Assembly (NCBI RefSeq): GCF_002377945.1
Contig: NZ_DFQV01000020.1
Coordinates: forward strand, 122,560-186,559
Reading direction: 5' to 3'
DNA from: Psychrobacter sp. UBA3480
GTDB taxonomy: Bacteria > Pseudomonadota > Gammaproteobacteria > Pseudomonadales > Moraxellaceae
Length of the DNA stretch: 64,000 bases
Shown here one piece after another: positions 38,256-46,507 of this stretch (position 1 is the first letter of the stretch; each line of letters starts with the position of its first letter). The notes under the pieces are model-generated. The model did no database searches. It was not told the DNA's origin and saw only the letters and a program-made list of their open reading frames with translations. A program made the translations under genes and the position numbers.

Positions 38256-39317
38256 ATGAAAAATACAATATTAGTTACAGGCGGTGCTGGATATATCGGT
38301 TCGCATACTTGTATAGCACTACACGAAGCAGGCTATGATATTGTTGTATACGATAACTTATCTAATAGTAGCCGTGAAGCGATTAACCGTGTCTCTACTC
38401 TTATTGGACAGACAATTGAGTTTATCGAAGGGGATATACGAGATCCTGAGTTACTCAGAGAGGTCTTTGCTTCGCACGAATTCTTTGGCGTGATTCACTT
38501 TTCTGGGTTAAAAGCAGTTGGGGAGTCAGTAGCAAAGCCATTGCTGTATTATAATAATAATGTCAGCGGCACCATAACCTTGTTAGAAATTATGGAAGAG
38601 TATAATGTGAAAAACTTCGTTTTTTCATCATCTGCCACTGTCTATGGTGACCCTGAAATTCTGCCTATCGATGAGAAATCAAAGCGTTCTTGTACCAACC
38701 CTTATGGTCAGAGTAAGCTGACCGTCGAGCATATATTAGAAGACTTAGCTGTGTCTGATGACAGCTGGAACCTGATTGCTCTTAGATATTTTAATCCAGT
38801 AGGCGCACATCCATCAGGACAAATTGGCGAAGACCCCAATGACATTCCTAATAACTTGATGCCTTATATTTCTCAAGTGGCCGTCGGCAAACTTGACAAG
38901 CTCAGTATCTTTGGTAGTGACTATCCTACTGTCGATGGAACAGGTGTACGTGACTTTATTCATGTTACTGATTTAGCTCAAGGTCATGTGGCTGCACTAA
39001 ATTATCTAGATAAACAAACCAGACCAAATGAAGATAATACGGCAAAAAAGAACTCAGTAGGCTTTTTACCTATCAACTTAGGCACTGGCAAAGGTACTTC
39101 TGTATTAGAATTGGCATCTGCATTTTCTGATGTATCTGGTCAGAGCATTCCTTATCAGTTTGTAGAACGTCGTGCAGGGGATATCGCCAGTTGCTATGCC
39201 AGTGCCGATAAAGCGAAAACACTGTTAGGGTGGCAAGCTGAACTATCAATTGCTGATATGTGTCGAGATACATGGCATTGGCAGAGCATGAACCCGAATG
39301 GCTATGATGTCTCTTAA
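38256..39317 (+). CDS. galE: UDP-glucose 4-epimerase
   Basis: Interconverts UDP-glucose and UDP-galactose. It is an extended SDR with ILVTGGAGYIGSHTCIAL, VVYDNLSNSS, HFSGLKAVGES, the catalytic FSSSATVYG and the YGQSKLTVEHIL Tyr/Lys pair, then RYFNPVGAHPSG. 353 residues. The ATG at 38256 is preferred to an in-frame GTG at 38229, which lies inside the preceding terminator. A UDP-GlcNAc epimerase activity (Gne) is possible. It opens the precursor-supply block shared with galU and pgi, with host-like codon use again. Confidence 0.94.
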   Translation: MKNTILVTGGAGYIGSHTCIALHEAGYDIVVYDNLSNSSREAINRVSTLIGQTIEFIEGDIRDPELLREVFASHEFFGVIHFSGLKAVGESVAKPLLYYNNNVSGTITLLEIMEEYNVKNFVFSSSATVYGDPEILPIDEKSKRSCTNPYGQSKLTVEHILEDLAVSDDSWNLIALRYFNPVGAHPSGQIGEDPNDIPNNLMPYISQVAVGKLDKLSIFGSDYPTVDGTGVRDFIHVTDLAQGHVAALNYLDKQTRPNEDNTAKKNSVGFLPINLGTGKGTSVLELASAFSDVSGQSIPYQFVERRAGDIASCYASADKAKTLLGWQAELSIADMCRDTWHWQSMNPNGYDVS

Positions 39318-39397
39318 GTCGTATGGCGTTACAGCTGCCTAATAATGCGTTATGATTGACTCATTCCTACCCACCTTCTTAAAATAACTAAAAAACT

Positions 39398-40282
39398 ATG
39401 AAAAAAATCACTCACGCTGTTATTCCTGTCGCAGGCTTTGGCACCCGTATGCTGCCATTGTCGAAATCTGTGCCAAAAGAGTTGTTGCCGCTTGGCAATC
39501 GCCCTGCTATTCACTACGTGGTCGAAGAGGCTATCGCTGCCGGTATTAAGCATATTGTCTTGGTCGGTCATGCGCAAAAAAGCGCTATAGAAAACTATTT
39601 CGATATCAATGCGGAATTGGATAACCAATTGCGTCATAAAGGCAAAGATGAGTTGGCTGATAGCTTAAATTGGTTGCCAGAAGATGTGACTGTGTCGATG
39701 ATACGTCAAGGTAAGGCGTTAGGTTTGGGACATGCAGTACTGGCAGCGCGACCAATCATTGGTGAGCATGACTTTGCCGTATTGTTACCTGATGTCGTGC
39801 TTGATCCTTTTACTACTGATATGTCAGCTGACAATTTGGCGTTTATGTTAGATGCCTTTGCTACCGATGGTCATTCACAGATATTGGTTGAACAAGTAGC
39901 GGATGAAGACGTACATAAGTATGGTATCGCTCGACTAGATGAAAAGCTCAGCAATACTAATGACATTGATGAAGAAATAAATACTAATGCCAGCTTTAAA
40001 GTAGTTGGTTTTGTAGAAAAGCCTAATTTAGCTGATGCTCCTTCCAATCTGGCTGTGGTAGGGCGCTATGTATTTAGTAACCATATCTTTGATTACTTAG
40101 CCAATACTAAAGCTTCAGTTGGCGGTGAGATTCAGCTGACGGATGCGATTGACGCGCTCATTAGTGAATATGGTGTCCATGTCACAACTATGCGCGGCAA
40201 TAGCTACGATGCAGGAGATATGCGCTCGTATATGCAGGCATTCATCTACTTTGCCAAGCAGCAATTAGCAGATGATGAATAG
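39398..40282 (+). CDS. galU: UTP-glucose-1-phosphate uridylyltransferase
   Basis: Makes UDP-glucose from glucose 1-phosphate and UTP. The nucleotidyltransferase opening is AVIPVAGFGTRMLPLSKSVPKELLPL, distributed over two motifs. The VLVGHAQKSAIENYFD, VRQGKALGLGHAV-like and LLPDVVLD regions follow, and VGFVEKP closes the sugar-binding part. 294 residues is normal. Its stop lies three bases before pgi, so the two are co-transcribed. Confidence 0.96.
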   Translation: MKKITHAVIPVAGFGTRMLPLSKSVPKELLPLGNRPAIHYVVEEAIAAGIKHIVLVGHAQKSAIENYFDINAELDNQLRHKGKDELADSLNWLPEDVTVSMIRQGKALGLGHAVLAARPIIGEHDFAVLLPDVVLDPFTTDMSADNLAFMLDAFATDGHSQILVEQVADEDVHKYGIARLDEKLSNTNDIDEEINTNASFKVVGFVEKPNLADAPSNLAVVGRYVFSNHIFDYLANTKASVGGEIQLTDAIDALISEYGVHVTTMRGNSYDAGDMRSYMQAFIYFAKQQLADDE

Positions 40283-40285
40283 CTG

Positions 40286-41965
40286 ATGGAAGAGATAAAG
40301 GGCGATAAGGCATATAGCAGTGCTCGACATTCTAAATACTGGCAGCAACTACAAACGCTTGCAAAGCATCCGTGGTCGCTTGCACAGTCATTTGCGCAAG
40401 ATGATAAACGCGCTAAGCATTTTAGTGTGCAGACTGGTGCGCTGTATATGGACTTTAGTAAGCAGCGTATTGATCAGACAGTATTGTCTAATTTGCTAAG
40501 TTTGGCCGATAGTTGTGAGCTGGATGCCCGTATTGATGCGTTACTACAAGGGGCGATGGTAAATACCAGCGAGCAGCGTGCTGCGTTGCATACGGCGCTA
40601 CGTTTGCCAGAGACAGCGACATTACAAGTCGATGGACAAAATATCGTCACTGATGTACATCATAGTTTGTCACAAGTGGCACGCTTATCAGAGCGCGTGC
40701 GCAATGGTACATGGCGCGGGTTTTCGGGCAAGGCGATTACAGATGTTGTCAATATTGGGGTTGGTGGCTCTGATCTAGGCCCACTCATGGCGACTACAGC
40801 GCTCGACGAGTGGGCAGATACCAGTATTGAGGTGCATTTTGTCTCCAATATGGACGGTACGCAGCTTGATAATCTACTCAAGCATTTAAATCCTGAGACC
40901 ACACTATTTATTATCTCTTCCAAATCCTTTGGGACAGTTGATACTTTATCAAATGCCAAGACAGCATTATCTTGGCTACTTGCGACGGCAAAACTCCGTG
41001 CAGGAACAGAAGATAGTGTATTGCGTCGTCACTTTATCGGCATCTCAGCCAATAGTGAAAAAATGAGAGCTTGGGGAATTCATCCTGAGCATCAGTTGCA
41101 GCTTTGGGAATGGGTCGGCGGTCGCTTCTCTCTATGGTCGGCGATTGGCCTTGCCATTGCTATTCGTATTGGTATGAATGGCTTTAAGGCACTATTAAGC
41201 GGTGCTCATAGTATGGATGAGCATTTTGCACAGGCTGATTTTTCGGAGAACCTACCGGTATTATTAGGGTTGCTTGCCGTTTGGAACAGTACTTTTTTAC
41301 AAGTAAATGCGCACACTGTATTACCTTATGATGGCAGGCTAGGCTATTTGCCGAGTTATCTTACCCAGCTAGAGATGGAGAGTAATGGTAAGTCCGTTAC
41401 TCGGAACGGGGATCATATTGACTATGATACTTGCCCAATCCTATGGGGTGAAATCGGCTCAAATGCACAACATGCATTCTATCAGCTGCTACACCAAGGC
41501 ACGCAGCAGGTTTCCTGTGACTTTATCGCTTGTGTACGTCGCTACGGTGATGAGGCGCGAAACTCCTCATTGCAGCAACAGCACGAATTGTCTTTAGCAA
41601 ATTGTTTGGCGCAAAGTCGAGTATTGGCATTTGGCAATGCTGCTGTAACAGATCTGGTCGATCCACAGACAGTTTCCGAAGCAGACAAATATAAGTATTA
41701 CCGTGGTAACCAACCTTCAACCACGTTACTGATTGATGAGCTGACGCCGCATAGCTTAGGCGCATTGATAGCGCTTTACGAGCATAAGGTCTATGTCATG
41801 GCCAGCATTTGGGATATCAATCCGTTTGATCAATGGGGCGTCGAGATGGGCAAGCAAATGGCAGACTCCGTACACCATGCTATGCAGCATATTCAGAAAG
41901 ATGCTCAAGGTCTATTCGATACGTCTACTGACCAATTACTACAGCGTATTAAACAGCTGTCTTAG
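40286..41965 (+). CDS. pgi: Glucose-6-phosphate isomerase
   Basis: Interconverts glucose 6-phosphate and fructose 6-phosphate, linking central carbon to nucleotide sugars. Family motifs are VVNIGVGGSDLGPLMATTAL, IISSKSFGTVDTLSNA, WVGGRFSLWSAIGLAIA, GCL-type substrate segment QLEMESNGKSVTRNG and the C-terminal FDQWGVEMGKQMA. 559 residues is typical of the bacterial long form. The pairing galU-pgi is conserved at the edge of Acinetobacter surface-polysaccharide loci. Confidence 0.96.
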   Translation: MEEIKGDKAYSSARHSKYWQQLQTLAKHPWSLAQSFAQDDKRAKHFSVQTGALYMDFSKQRIDQTVLSNLLSLADSCELDARIDALLQGAMVNTSEQRAALHTALRLPETATLQVDGQNIVTDVHHSLSQVARLSERVRNGTWRGFSGKAITDVVNIGVGGSDLGPLMATTALDEWADTSIEVHFVSNMDGTQLDNLLKHLNPETTLFIISSKSFGTVDTLSNAKTALSWLLATAKLRAGTEDSVLRRHFIGISANSEKMRAWGIHPEHQLQLWEWVGGRFSLWSAIGLAIAIRIGMNGFKALLSGAHSMDEHFAQADFSENLPVLLGLLAVWNSTFLQVNAHTVLPYDGRLGYLPSYLTQLEMESNGKSVTRNGDHIDYDTCPILWGEIGSNAQHAFYQLLHQGTQQVSCDFIACVRRYGDEARNSSLQQQHELSLANCLAQSRVLAFGNAAVTDLVDPQTVSEADKYKYYRGNQPSTTLLIDELTPHSLGALIALYEHKVYVMASIWDINPFDQWGVEMGKQMADSVHHAMQHIQKDAQGLFDTSTDQLLQRIKQLS

Positions 41966-42002
41966 TAGTATTGATACGTCAATAATATAGGAAAGCACGC
42001 TC

Positions 42003-43388
42003 ATGGAGACGGCTTTAGATGGTAGCCATATGAATAAATATAACAATAAATCTGAACCAAACCAATTAACTGATTCCACAGTCTGTGTGCTTATCGGTCA
42101 TAGCATAGAGGCGATTACCAGTGCAGTGGTGCTGGCAAGTTTCGGTCAGTGTGTACATCTTTATGCAGACAAGACGCTACTGAAACAGCAGATACAGCAA
42201 TATGGTTTTGAGCATCATCTGCAAGCCCTATGGCAAATGTATGAGCAGCAGCAGGTCATTATCAGTAAGGAATTGCCAGCTAGTGCCGATATGCTAATAA
42301 AGGGCTATGAAGCAGCTGGTCATAACGAAACTGATATTCAAAGTACGGTGACGCTTTATTGGTTGTTTTTAGACAGTGTCAAGCTAGCATGGACAGAAGA
42401 CAGTTGGATTACCGCGTTTAATCAAAGCCATCAGCAGGCGCTACCTGTGATTATGAGCGGCATTGAGCAATTAGGCCATGTAGCCGATTTGGCTCAGCGT
42501 TTACGACGTGCTTGGGTCTATTATGTGCCATTTGTATTCTTACAAGACGGCGATGCGTATAGCTCGATGTTGAATCCTTCGTTATGGCTACTGGGTGAAA
42601 AGACAGCAAGTAGCAGCCAGCACTTGAATGTATTGAAGCCCTTGATGCAGCACGCACGCGCTACTCATCATGCTGATATCGCAACGATAGAGTTTGCTCG
42701 CAGTAGTATCATGGCGATGCTAGCGACTAGAGTGAGCTTTATGAATGAGATGTCACGTTTGGCTGATAGTCAAAACGTCGATATCAGTCAAGTCAGTCGC
42801 ATTATGGGATTGGATGAGCGGGTAGGCAGCAGTTATTTAAAAGCAGGGTGGGGATTCGGTGGTAATACTTTGCCTACCGAGCTGGCTAAATTGCAACAAT
42901 CAAGCCGTACACACAGTTTGGATATGCCTCTATTACAATCTATCGTGCATATCAATGAAGATCAAAAAGAGCTGATATTCCGTAAATTTTGGCAATATTT
43001 TGATGGGTTCATTGATAATAAAACAGTTATGATTTGGGGCGGTAGTTATAAATCAGGTTCAGGACGTACCGCTGGTTCAGCTATTCATCCGTTGTTAGCA
43101 TTACTGTGGTCTTATAATATTCGCACACTGGTTTATAGCGATAAGGCACAGCATGAACTTGCCGAGCTCTATCAGCAACAGCCATTGCTTGAGCTTATTA
43201 TTAGTCCCTATCAACAGCTTTGCGATACCCATGCTATTTTCATCGTTAGTTGGTCACCGCGAGATCAATTAGATATTGCCAAAATCAATCAGCAAGCCAT
43301 GCCAGTATTTGATGCGCAAAATGCCCTGACATGCTCGCAAATTAATAGCTTAATAGGTGACTATATGGGTATTGGTCGAACTAAATAG
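42003..43388 (+). CDS. UDP-glucose 6-dehydrogenase homologue lacking the catalytic residues
   Basis: 461 residues with the shape of a UDP-glucose/GDP-mannose dehydrogenase. The central helix segment LATRVSFMNEMSRLADSQNV and the MGLDERVGSSYLKAG stretch align well with Ugd. The catalytic cysteine block GGSCFPKD is replaced by GGNTLPTE, with Thr289 at the Cys position. The essential Lys and Asn of KxxxN are Arg233 and Met237. The N-terminal GxGxxG is also lost (VCVLIGHSIEAITSAVV). It should not oxidise UDP-glucose. The frame is intact over its full length, so it is not a decayed pseudogene. It follows pgi in the place where ugd sits in Acinetobacter. Confidence 0.8.
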   Translation: METALDGSHMNKYNNKSEPNQLTDSTVCVLIGHSIEAITSAVVLASFGQCVHLYADKTLLKQQIQQYGFEHHLQALWQMYEQQQVIISKELPASADMLIKGYEAAGHNETDIQSTVTLYWLFLDSVKLAWTEDSWITAFNQSHQQALPVIMSGIEQLGHVADLAQRLRRAWVYYVPFVFLQDGDAYSSMLNPSLWLLGEKTASSSQHLNVLKPLMQHARATHHADIATIEFARSSIMAMLATRVSFMNEMSRLADSQNVDISQVSRIMGLDERVGSSYLKAGWGFGGNTLPTELAKLQQSSRTHSLDMPLLQSIVHINEDQKELIFRKFWQYFDGFIDNKTVMIWGGSYKSGSGRTAGSAIHPLLALLWSYNIRTLVYSDKAQHELAELYQQQPLLELIISPYQQLCDTHAIFIVSWSPRDQLDIAKINQQAMPVFDAQNALTCSQINSLIGDYMGIGRTK

Positions 43389-43414
43389 TTTGATTTAAGG
43401 TTTTCTGTGTATAG

Positions 43415-43451
43415 AAAAAAGGCTCGCTAATACTCATTAGCGAGCCTTTTT
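43415..43451. terminator. Bidirectional terminator between the Ugd homologue and the phosphomutase gene
   Basis: GGCTCGCTAAT (43421-43431) pairs perfectly with ATTAGCGAGCC (43436-43446) around ACTC, flanked by A- and T-runs. Confidence 0.95.
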
Positions 43452-43490
43452 CGACTGACAATCAGAATGATTTTTACTGAGTTAATGACT

Positions 43491-44978
43491 TTATGCTGGT
43501 ACGGCACCTTGCGTTGCTAGCCATTGCTGAATTTCTTGAGTTTTAGCAGCCAGTAACGGCTGCTCACCGCGACTTTCGATATTCAATCTGATAAGCGGCT
43601 CAGTATTCGATGCTCGCAAATTAAAGCGCCATTCGCCAAAACTCAGACTTAAACCATCGAGTGTTGATTTAATTGGTTGCTCGTTGCTGAATTTATCTTC
43701 AATTGCGCTAATAATTGTTGGTGCGTCATAGGTTGTAAGACGAAAGTTTAGTTCACCTGAGCTAGGATAGGCGGCAATATAGCCTGTGACCAATTCGGAT
43801 AGTGTTTTACCAGTGATAGACAACAGTTCAATGGTCAATAACCATGGAATCATGCCACTGTCGCAATAGAAGAAGTCGCGGAAATAGTGATGTGCGGACA
43901 TTTCACCGCCATATACAGCACCTGAGTCCCGCATGACTTGCTTGATAAATGAGTGTCCAGATTTACTAATGACAGCCTTACCGTTGTGTTCCTCTATCAC
44001 TGCTTCGGTGTTATAAATCACTCGTGGATCATAGACGATTGATTCACTCGGGTATTTGTTCAAAAAAGCTTGAGCGAGCATACCGACGATATAGCTACCA
44101 TCAATAAATTCGCCATGTTCATCGAATAGGAAGCAGCGATCAAAGTCACCATCAAAAGCGATGCCAAGATCTGCGTTATTTTCCAAAACGGCTTGCTGGG
44201 TAGCCACTCTATTGGCTTCGATCATTGGGTTGGGGATGCTGTTAGGAAAGCTACCATCTGGTGTATGATGCAGTTTAATGACTTCAATCGGTGCATCTGC
44301 TTGTGCTAATTTATCTATTAATAAATCGACCACAGGACCTGCGCTACCATTGCCTGAATTAACGACCAGTTTGAGTGGTTTTAGTTTATCAGTATCGATA
44401 AAAGTCATAACATGATCGATGTACGCGCTTTTATCCGTCAATAACTGCAATTTGCCTGATTGATTGTCAGTCGTGAACTGCCCAGATTCTGCCAGTGCTT
44501 GAATCTCTGCCAACCCATCATCGGCGCTGATTGGTTTTGAATGTTCTTTAACCAGTTTTAGGCCATTATAATTGATAGGGTTATGACTGGCAGTCACTTC
44601 GATACCACCTAACGCCTGATAGTGACTGGTGGCAAAATATACTTCTTCAGTACCACTCATACCCAAGTCAATCACATCAACGCCTGCATCCATCATACCT
44701 GTGATAGCTGCTTGCTTTAACTGCTCACTAGAGTGGCGAATATCACTACCGATAACGATAGCAGGTTTTAGAGTTGCCATATCATTGACTTGGGTTTGAG
44801 CCGCTGCCTGATAACGCTGATATAAAATCTGCGCAAAGGCACGCCCAATACGGTAAGTAATCTCTTCATCCAGATTAACGCCAAGCTCACCACGTATATC
44901 ATAAGCTTTGAATGAGCTGATCGTAATAGGGTCGAATGTCGCAGCTGGTTGATAGCTGGTGGTCGCAGAAGTGGGCAT
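43491..44978 (-). CDS. Phosphomannomutase/phosphoglucomutase
   Basis: Interconverts hexose 6- and 1-phosphates for nucleotide-sugar synthesis. The alpha-D-phosphohexomutase motifs are FKAYDIRGELGVNLDEE, the phosphoserine loop in VTASHNPINYNGLK, metal-binding FDGDFDRCFLFDEHG, sugar-binding GGEMSAHHYF and the phosphate-binding RASNTEPLIRLNIE. From the ATG at 44978 the protein is 495 residues, with GAGGAA upstream. An in-frame ATG at 45095 would add 39 hydrophobic residues, not expected for the compact form. The AlgC/ManB/pgm family is certain; the gene name is left open. Confidence 0.93.
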   Translation of the reverse strand: MPTSATTSYQPAATFDPITISSFKAYDIRGELGVNLDEEITYRIGRAFAQILYQRYQAAAQTQVNDMATLKPAIVIGSDIRHSSEQLKQAAITGMMDAGVDVIDLGMSGTEEVYFATSHYQALGGIEVTASHNPINYNGLKLVKEHSKPISADDGLAEIQALAESGQFTTDNQSGKLQLLTDKSAYIDHVMTFIDTDKLKPLKLVVNSGNGSAGPVVDLLIDKLAQADAPIEVIKLHHTPDGSFPNSIPNPMIEANRVATQQAVLENNADLGIAFDGDFDRCFLFDEHGEFIDGSYIVGMLAQAFLNKYPSESIVYDPRVIYNTEAVIEEHNGKAVISKSGHSFIKQVMRDSGAVYGGEMSAHHYFRDFFYCDSGMIPWLLTIELLSITGKTLSELVTGYIAAYPSSGELNFRLTTYDAPTIISAIEDKFSNEQPIKSTLDGLSLSFGEWRFNLRASNTEPLIRLNIESRGEQPLLAAKTQEIQQWLATQGAVPA

Positions 44979-45116
44979 AATGATAAAGTTCCTCGCGCAT
45001 GAGCAGTGGTAAAATGAAGTCGTCAGTAGCACAATTATAAGCCAAGCTGTGTTCAATGATACACTAACTATTAAACGAATCAGCAAACAATACATAAAAC
45101 GATAAGAGCTATCCTT

Positions 45117-45983
45117 ATGAGTATTTCAGACAATAAAATTACCGTGCCTAAGCCCGTGCAAGGAACGCCAGACGCTACTGGCGAGCTTGATGATTTGTTA
45201 GCGTTGATGGCACGACTAAGGACAGACTGTCCGTGGGACAAAAAGCAAACCAACCATAGCCTTATTCCGTATGCCATCGAAGAGGCTTACGAGCTAGGCG
45301 AAGCGGTACAAAGCGACGATGATGAAGACATCAAAGGTGAGCTTGGCGATGTGCTGCTGCAAGTGGTGTTTCATTGTCAGATGTATGCGGAGCAAGGGCG
45401 CTTTGATATGAGCGATGTTATCAGTACTTTGCAAGAGAAGCTGGTTCGCCGTCATCCACATGTGTTTGAAGCCGAAACGCTCAAAGACGATGCGGCAGTA
45501 AAAGTACGCTGGGACGAAATCAAGCTCGAGGAACAGCAGGCACGCGAAGCACGTGGTAAATCGAAACGACGCTTAGACCAAGTCAAAGCGGGTAGCGCAT
45601 TGATGCAGGCGCAAGATGTACAAAAGCAAGCGTCAAAGTTGGGTTTTGATTGGGAAGGTATTGCAGGTGCTGTAGATAAGCTAGACGAAGAGATTGCTGA
45701 GCTAAAACATGAGCTAACAGATAAGTCTACAATCGAGGTCAAAGCAAATATCAGAGAAGTCGAAAAGGAATTAGGCGACTGTATGTTTGCACTCGTGAAC
45801 GTTGCACGCAAACTAAATTTGGATGCAGAAGCGGCTACCTTAACCTGCGTGCACAAGTTTAAATCTCGCTTTGGTTATATTGAGGAGCAGCTAGAACTCT
45901 CTGGCAAGCGTATTGAAGACAGCGATATAACAGAAATGGATGCACTGTGGGAAGCGGCGAAACGACATGAACGCTCATCGTAA
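45117..45983 (+). CDS. mazG: Nucleoside triphosphate pyrophosphohydrolase
   Basis: Hydrolyses NTPs to NMP and pyrophosphate, cleaning the nucleotide pool and lowering ppGpp signalling in stress. The all-helical motif is doubled: LRTDCPWDKKQTNHSLIPY, EEAYELGEAVQSDDDEDI and ELGDVLLQVVFH, then EKELGDCMFALVNVARKL in the C-terminal copy. 288 residues is close to the E. coli enzyme plus a short N-terminal extension. It is divergent from the phosphomutase gene. The comEA-like gene starts inside its last codons. Confidence 0.95.
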   Translation: MSISDNKITVPKPVQGTPDATGELDDLLALMARLRTDCPWDKKQTNHSLIPYAIEEAYELGEAVQSDDDEDIKGELGDVLLQVVFHCQMYAEQGRFDMSDVISTLQEKLVRRHPHVFEAETLKDDAAVKVRWDEIKLEEQQAREARGKSKRRLDQVKAGSALMQAQDVQKQASKLGFDWEGIAGAVDKLDEEIAELKHELTDKSTIEVKANIREVEKELGDCMFALVNVARKLNLDAEAATLTCVHKFKSRFGYIEEQLELSGKRIEDSDITEMDALWEAAKRHERSS

Positions 45984-46341
45984 ATTTTCATTTACCAGCT
46001 TACTGACGACCACCGCTTTTAGTCTCCTATTATCTGTAGTCGCACTCAATAACGCCAATGCAGATCCTTGTTTTGACGACCCTCAGCGTGCCTATAAATA
46101 TTTAATAGAAAAAGAACAAGCTATCACACAAGCGCGTAAGCAAAAAGTCATCAATATCAATCGAGCCAATGAAGGCGATCTGGTTTCGTTGGATGGTATC
46201 GGCAGCAGTAAAGCACAGGCGATAATTTTATATCGTGACATGTTTGGCGATTTTGAGACAGTGAATGAGTTGGCAAAGGTGAAAGGTATCGGTGCAAAAA
46301 CAGTCGAGAAAAACCAAAGACGTTTAAGCGTGCGTGATTAA
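45967..46341 (+). CDS. ComEA-like helix-hairpin-helix DNA-binding protein
   Basis: 124 residues. A signal peptide is visible (SLLTTTAFSLLLSVVALNNANA), followed by a short Cys-containing stretch and two helix-hairpin-helix motifs: ININRANEGDLVSLDGIGSSKAQAI and VNELAKVKGIGAKTVEKN (each shorter than 30 residues, cited by part). This is the layout of ComEA, which binds incoming DNA in the periplasm during natural transformation. It could also be a general HhH protein. The ATG at 45967 lies within the end of mazG; an upstream ATG at 45940 would spoil the signal peptide. Confidence 0.85.
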   Translation: MNAHRKFSFTSLLTTTAFSLLLSVVALNNANADPCFDDPQRAYKYLIEKEQAITQARKQKVININRANEGDLVSLDGIGSSKAQAIILYRDMFGDFETVNELAKVKGIGAKTVEKNQRRLSVRD

Positions 46342-46507
46342 TTATGGTGTTTTGCATTAATTAACCCCAATATTGACAAAATAGCATGTAAGTAAATGTC
46401 ATAACACCCCCAGTAGGTCCAAAATTTGTTAAACTAGCGGGTACATCCGCCTGATAAACGCTGTGTTATTCAGGGGTAGTTAAAGAATACCGGCGAGGAG
46501 TAGATGC

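Noticed and set aside
42003-43388. Calling the Ugd homologue a functional UDP-glucose dehydrogenase or a pseudogene
   Set aside because: The catalytic residues are replaced, arguing against activity. The frame is full length without stops or frameshifts, arguing against a decayed gene.
44979-45095. 39-residue hydrophobic N-terminal extension of the phosphomutase
   Set aside because: The ATG at 44978 has GAGGAA upstream and gives the expected compact enzyme. Membrane-anchored relatives exist, so this is not fully excluded.
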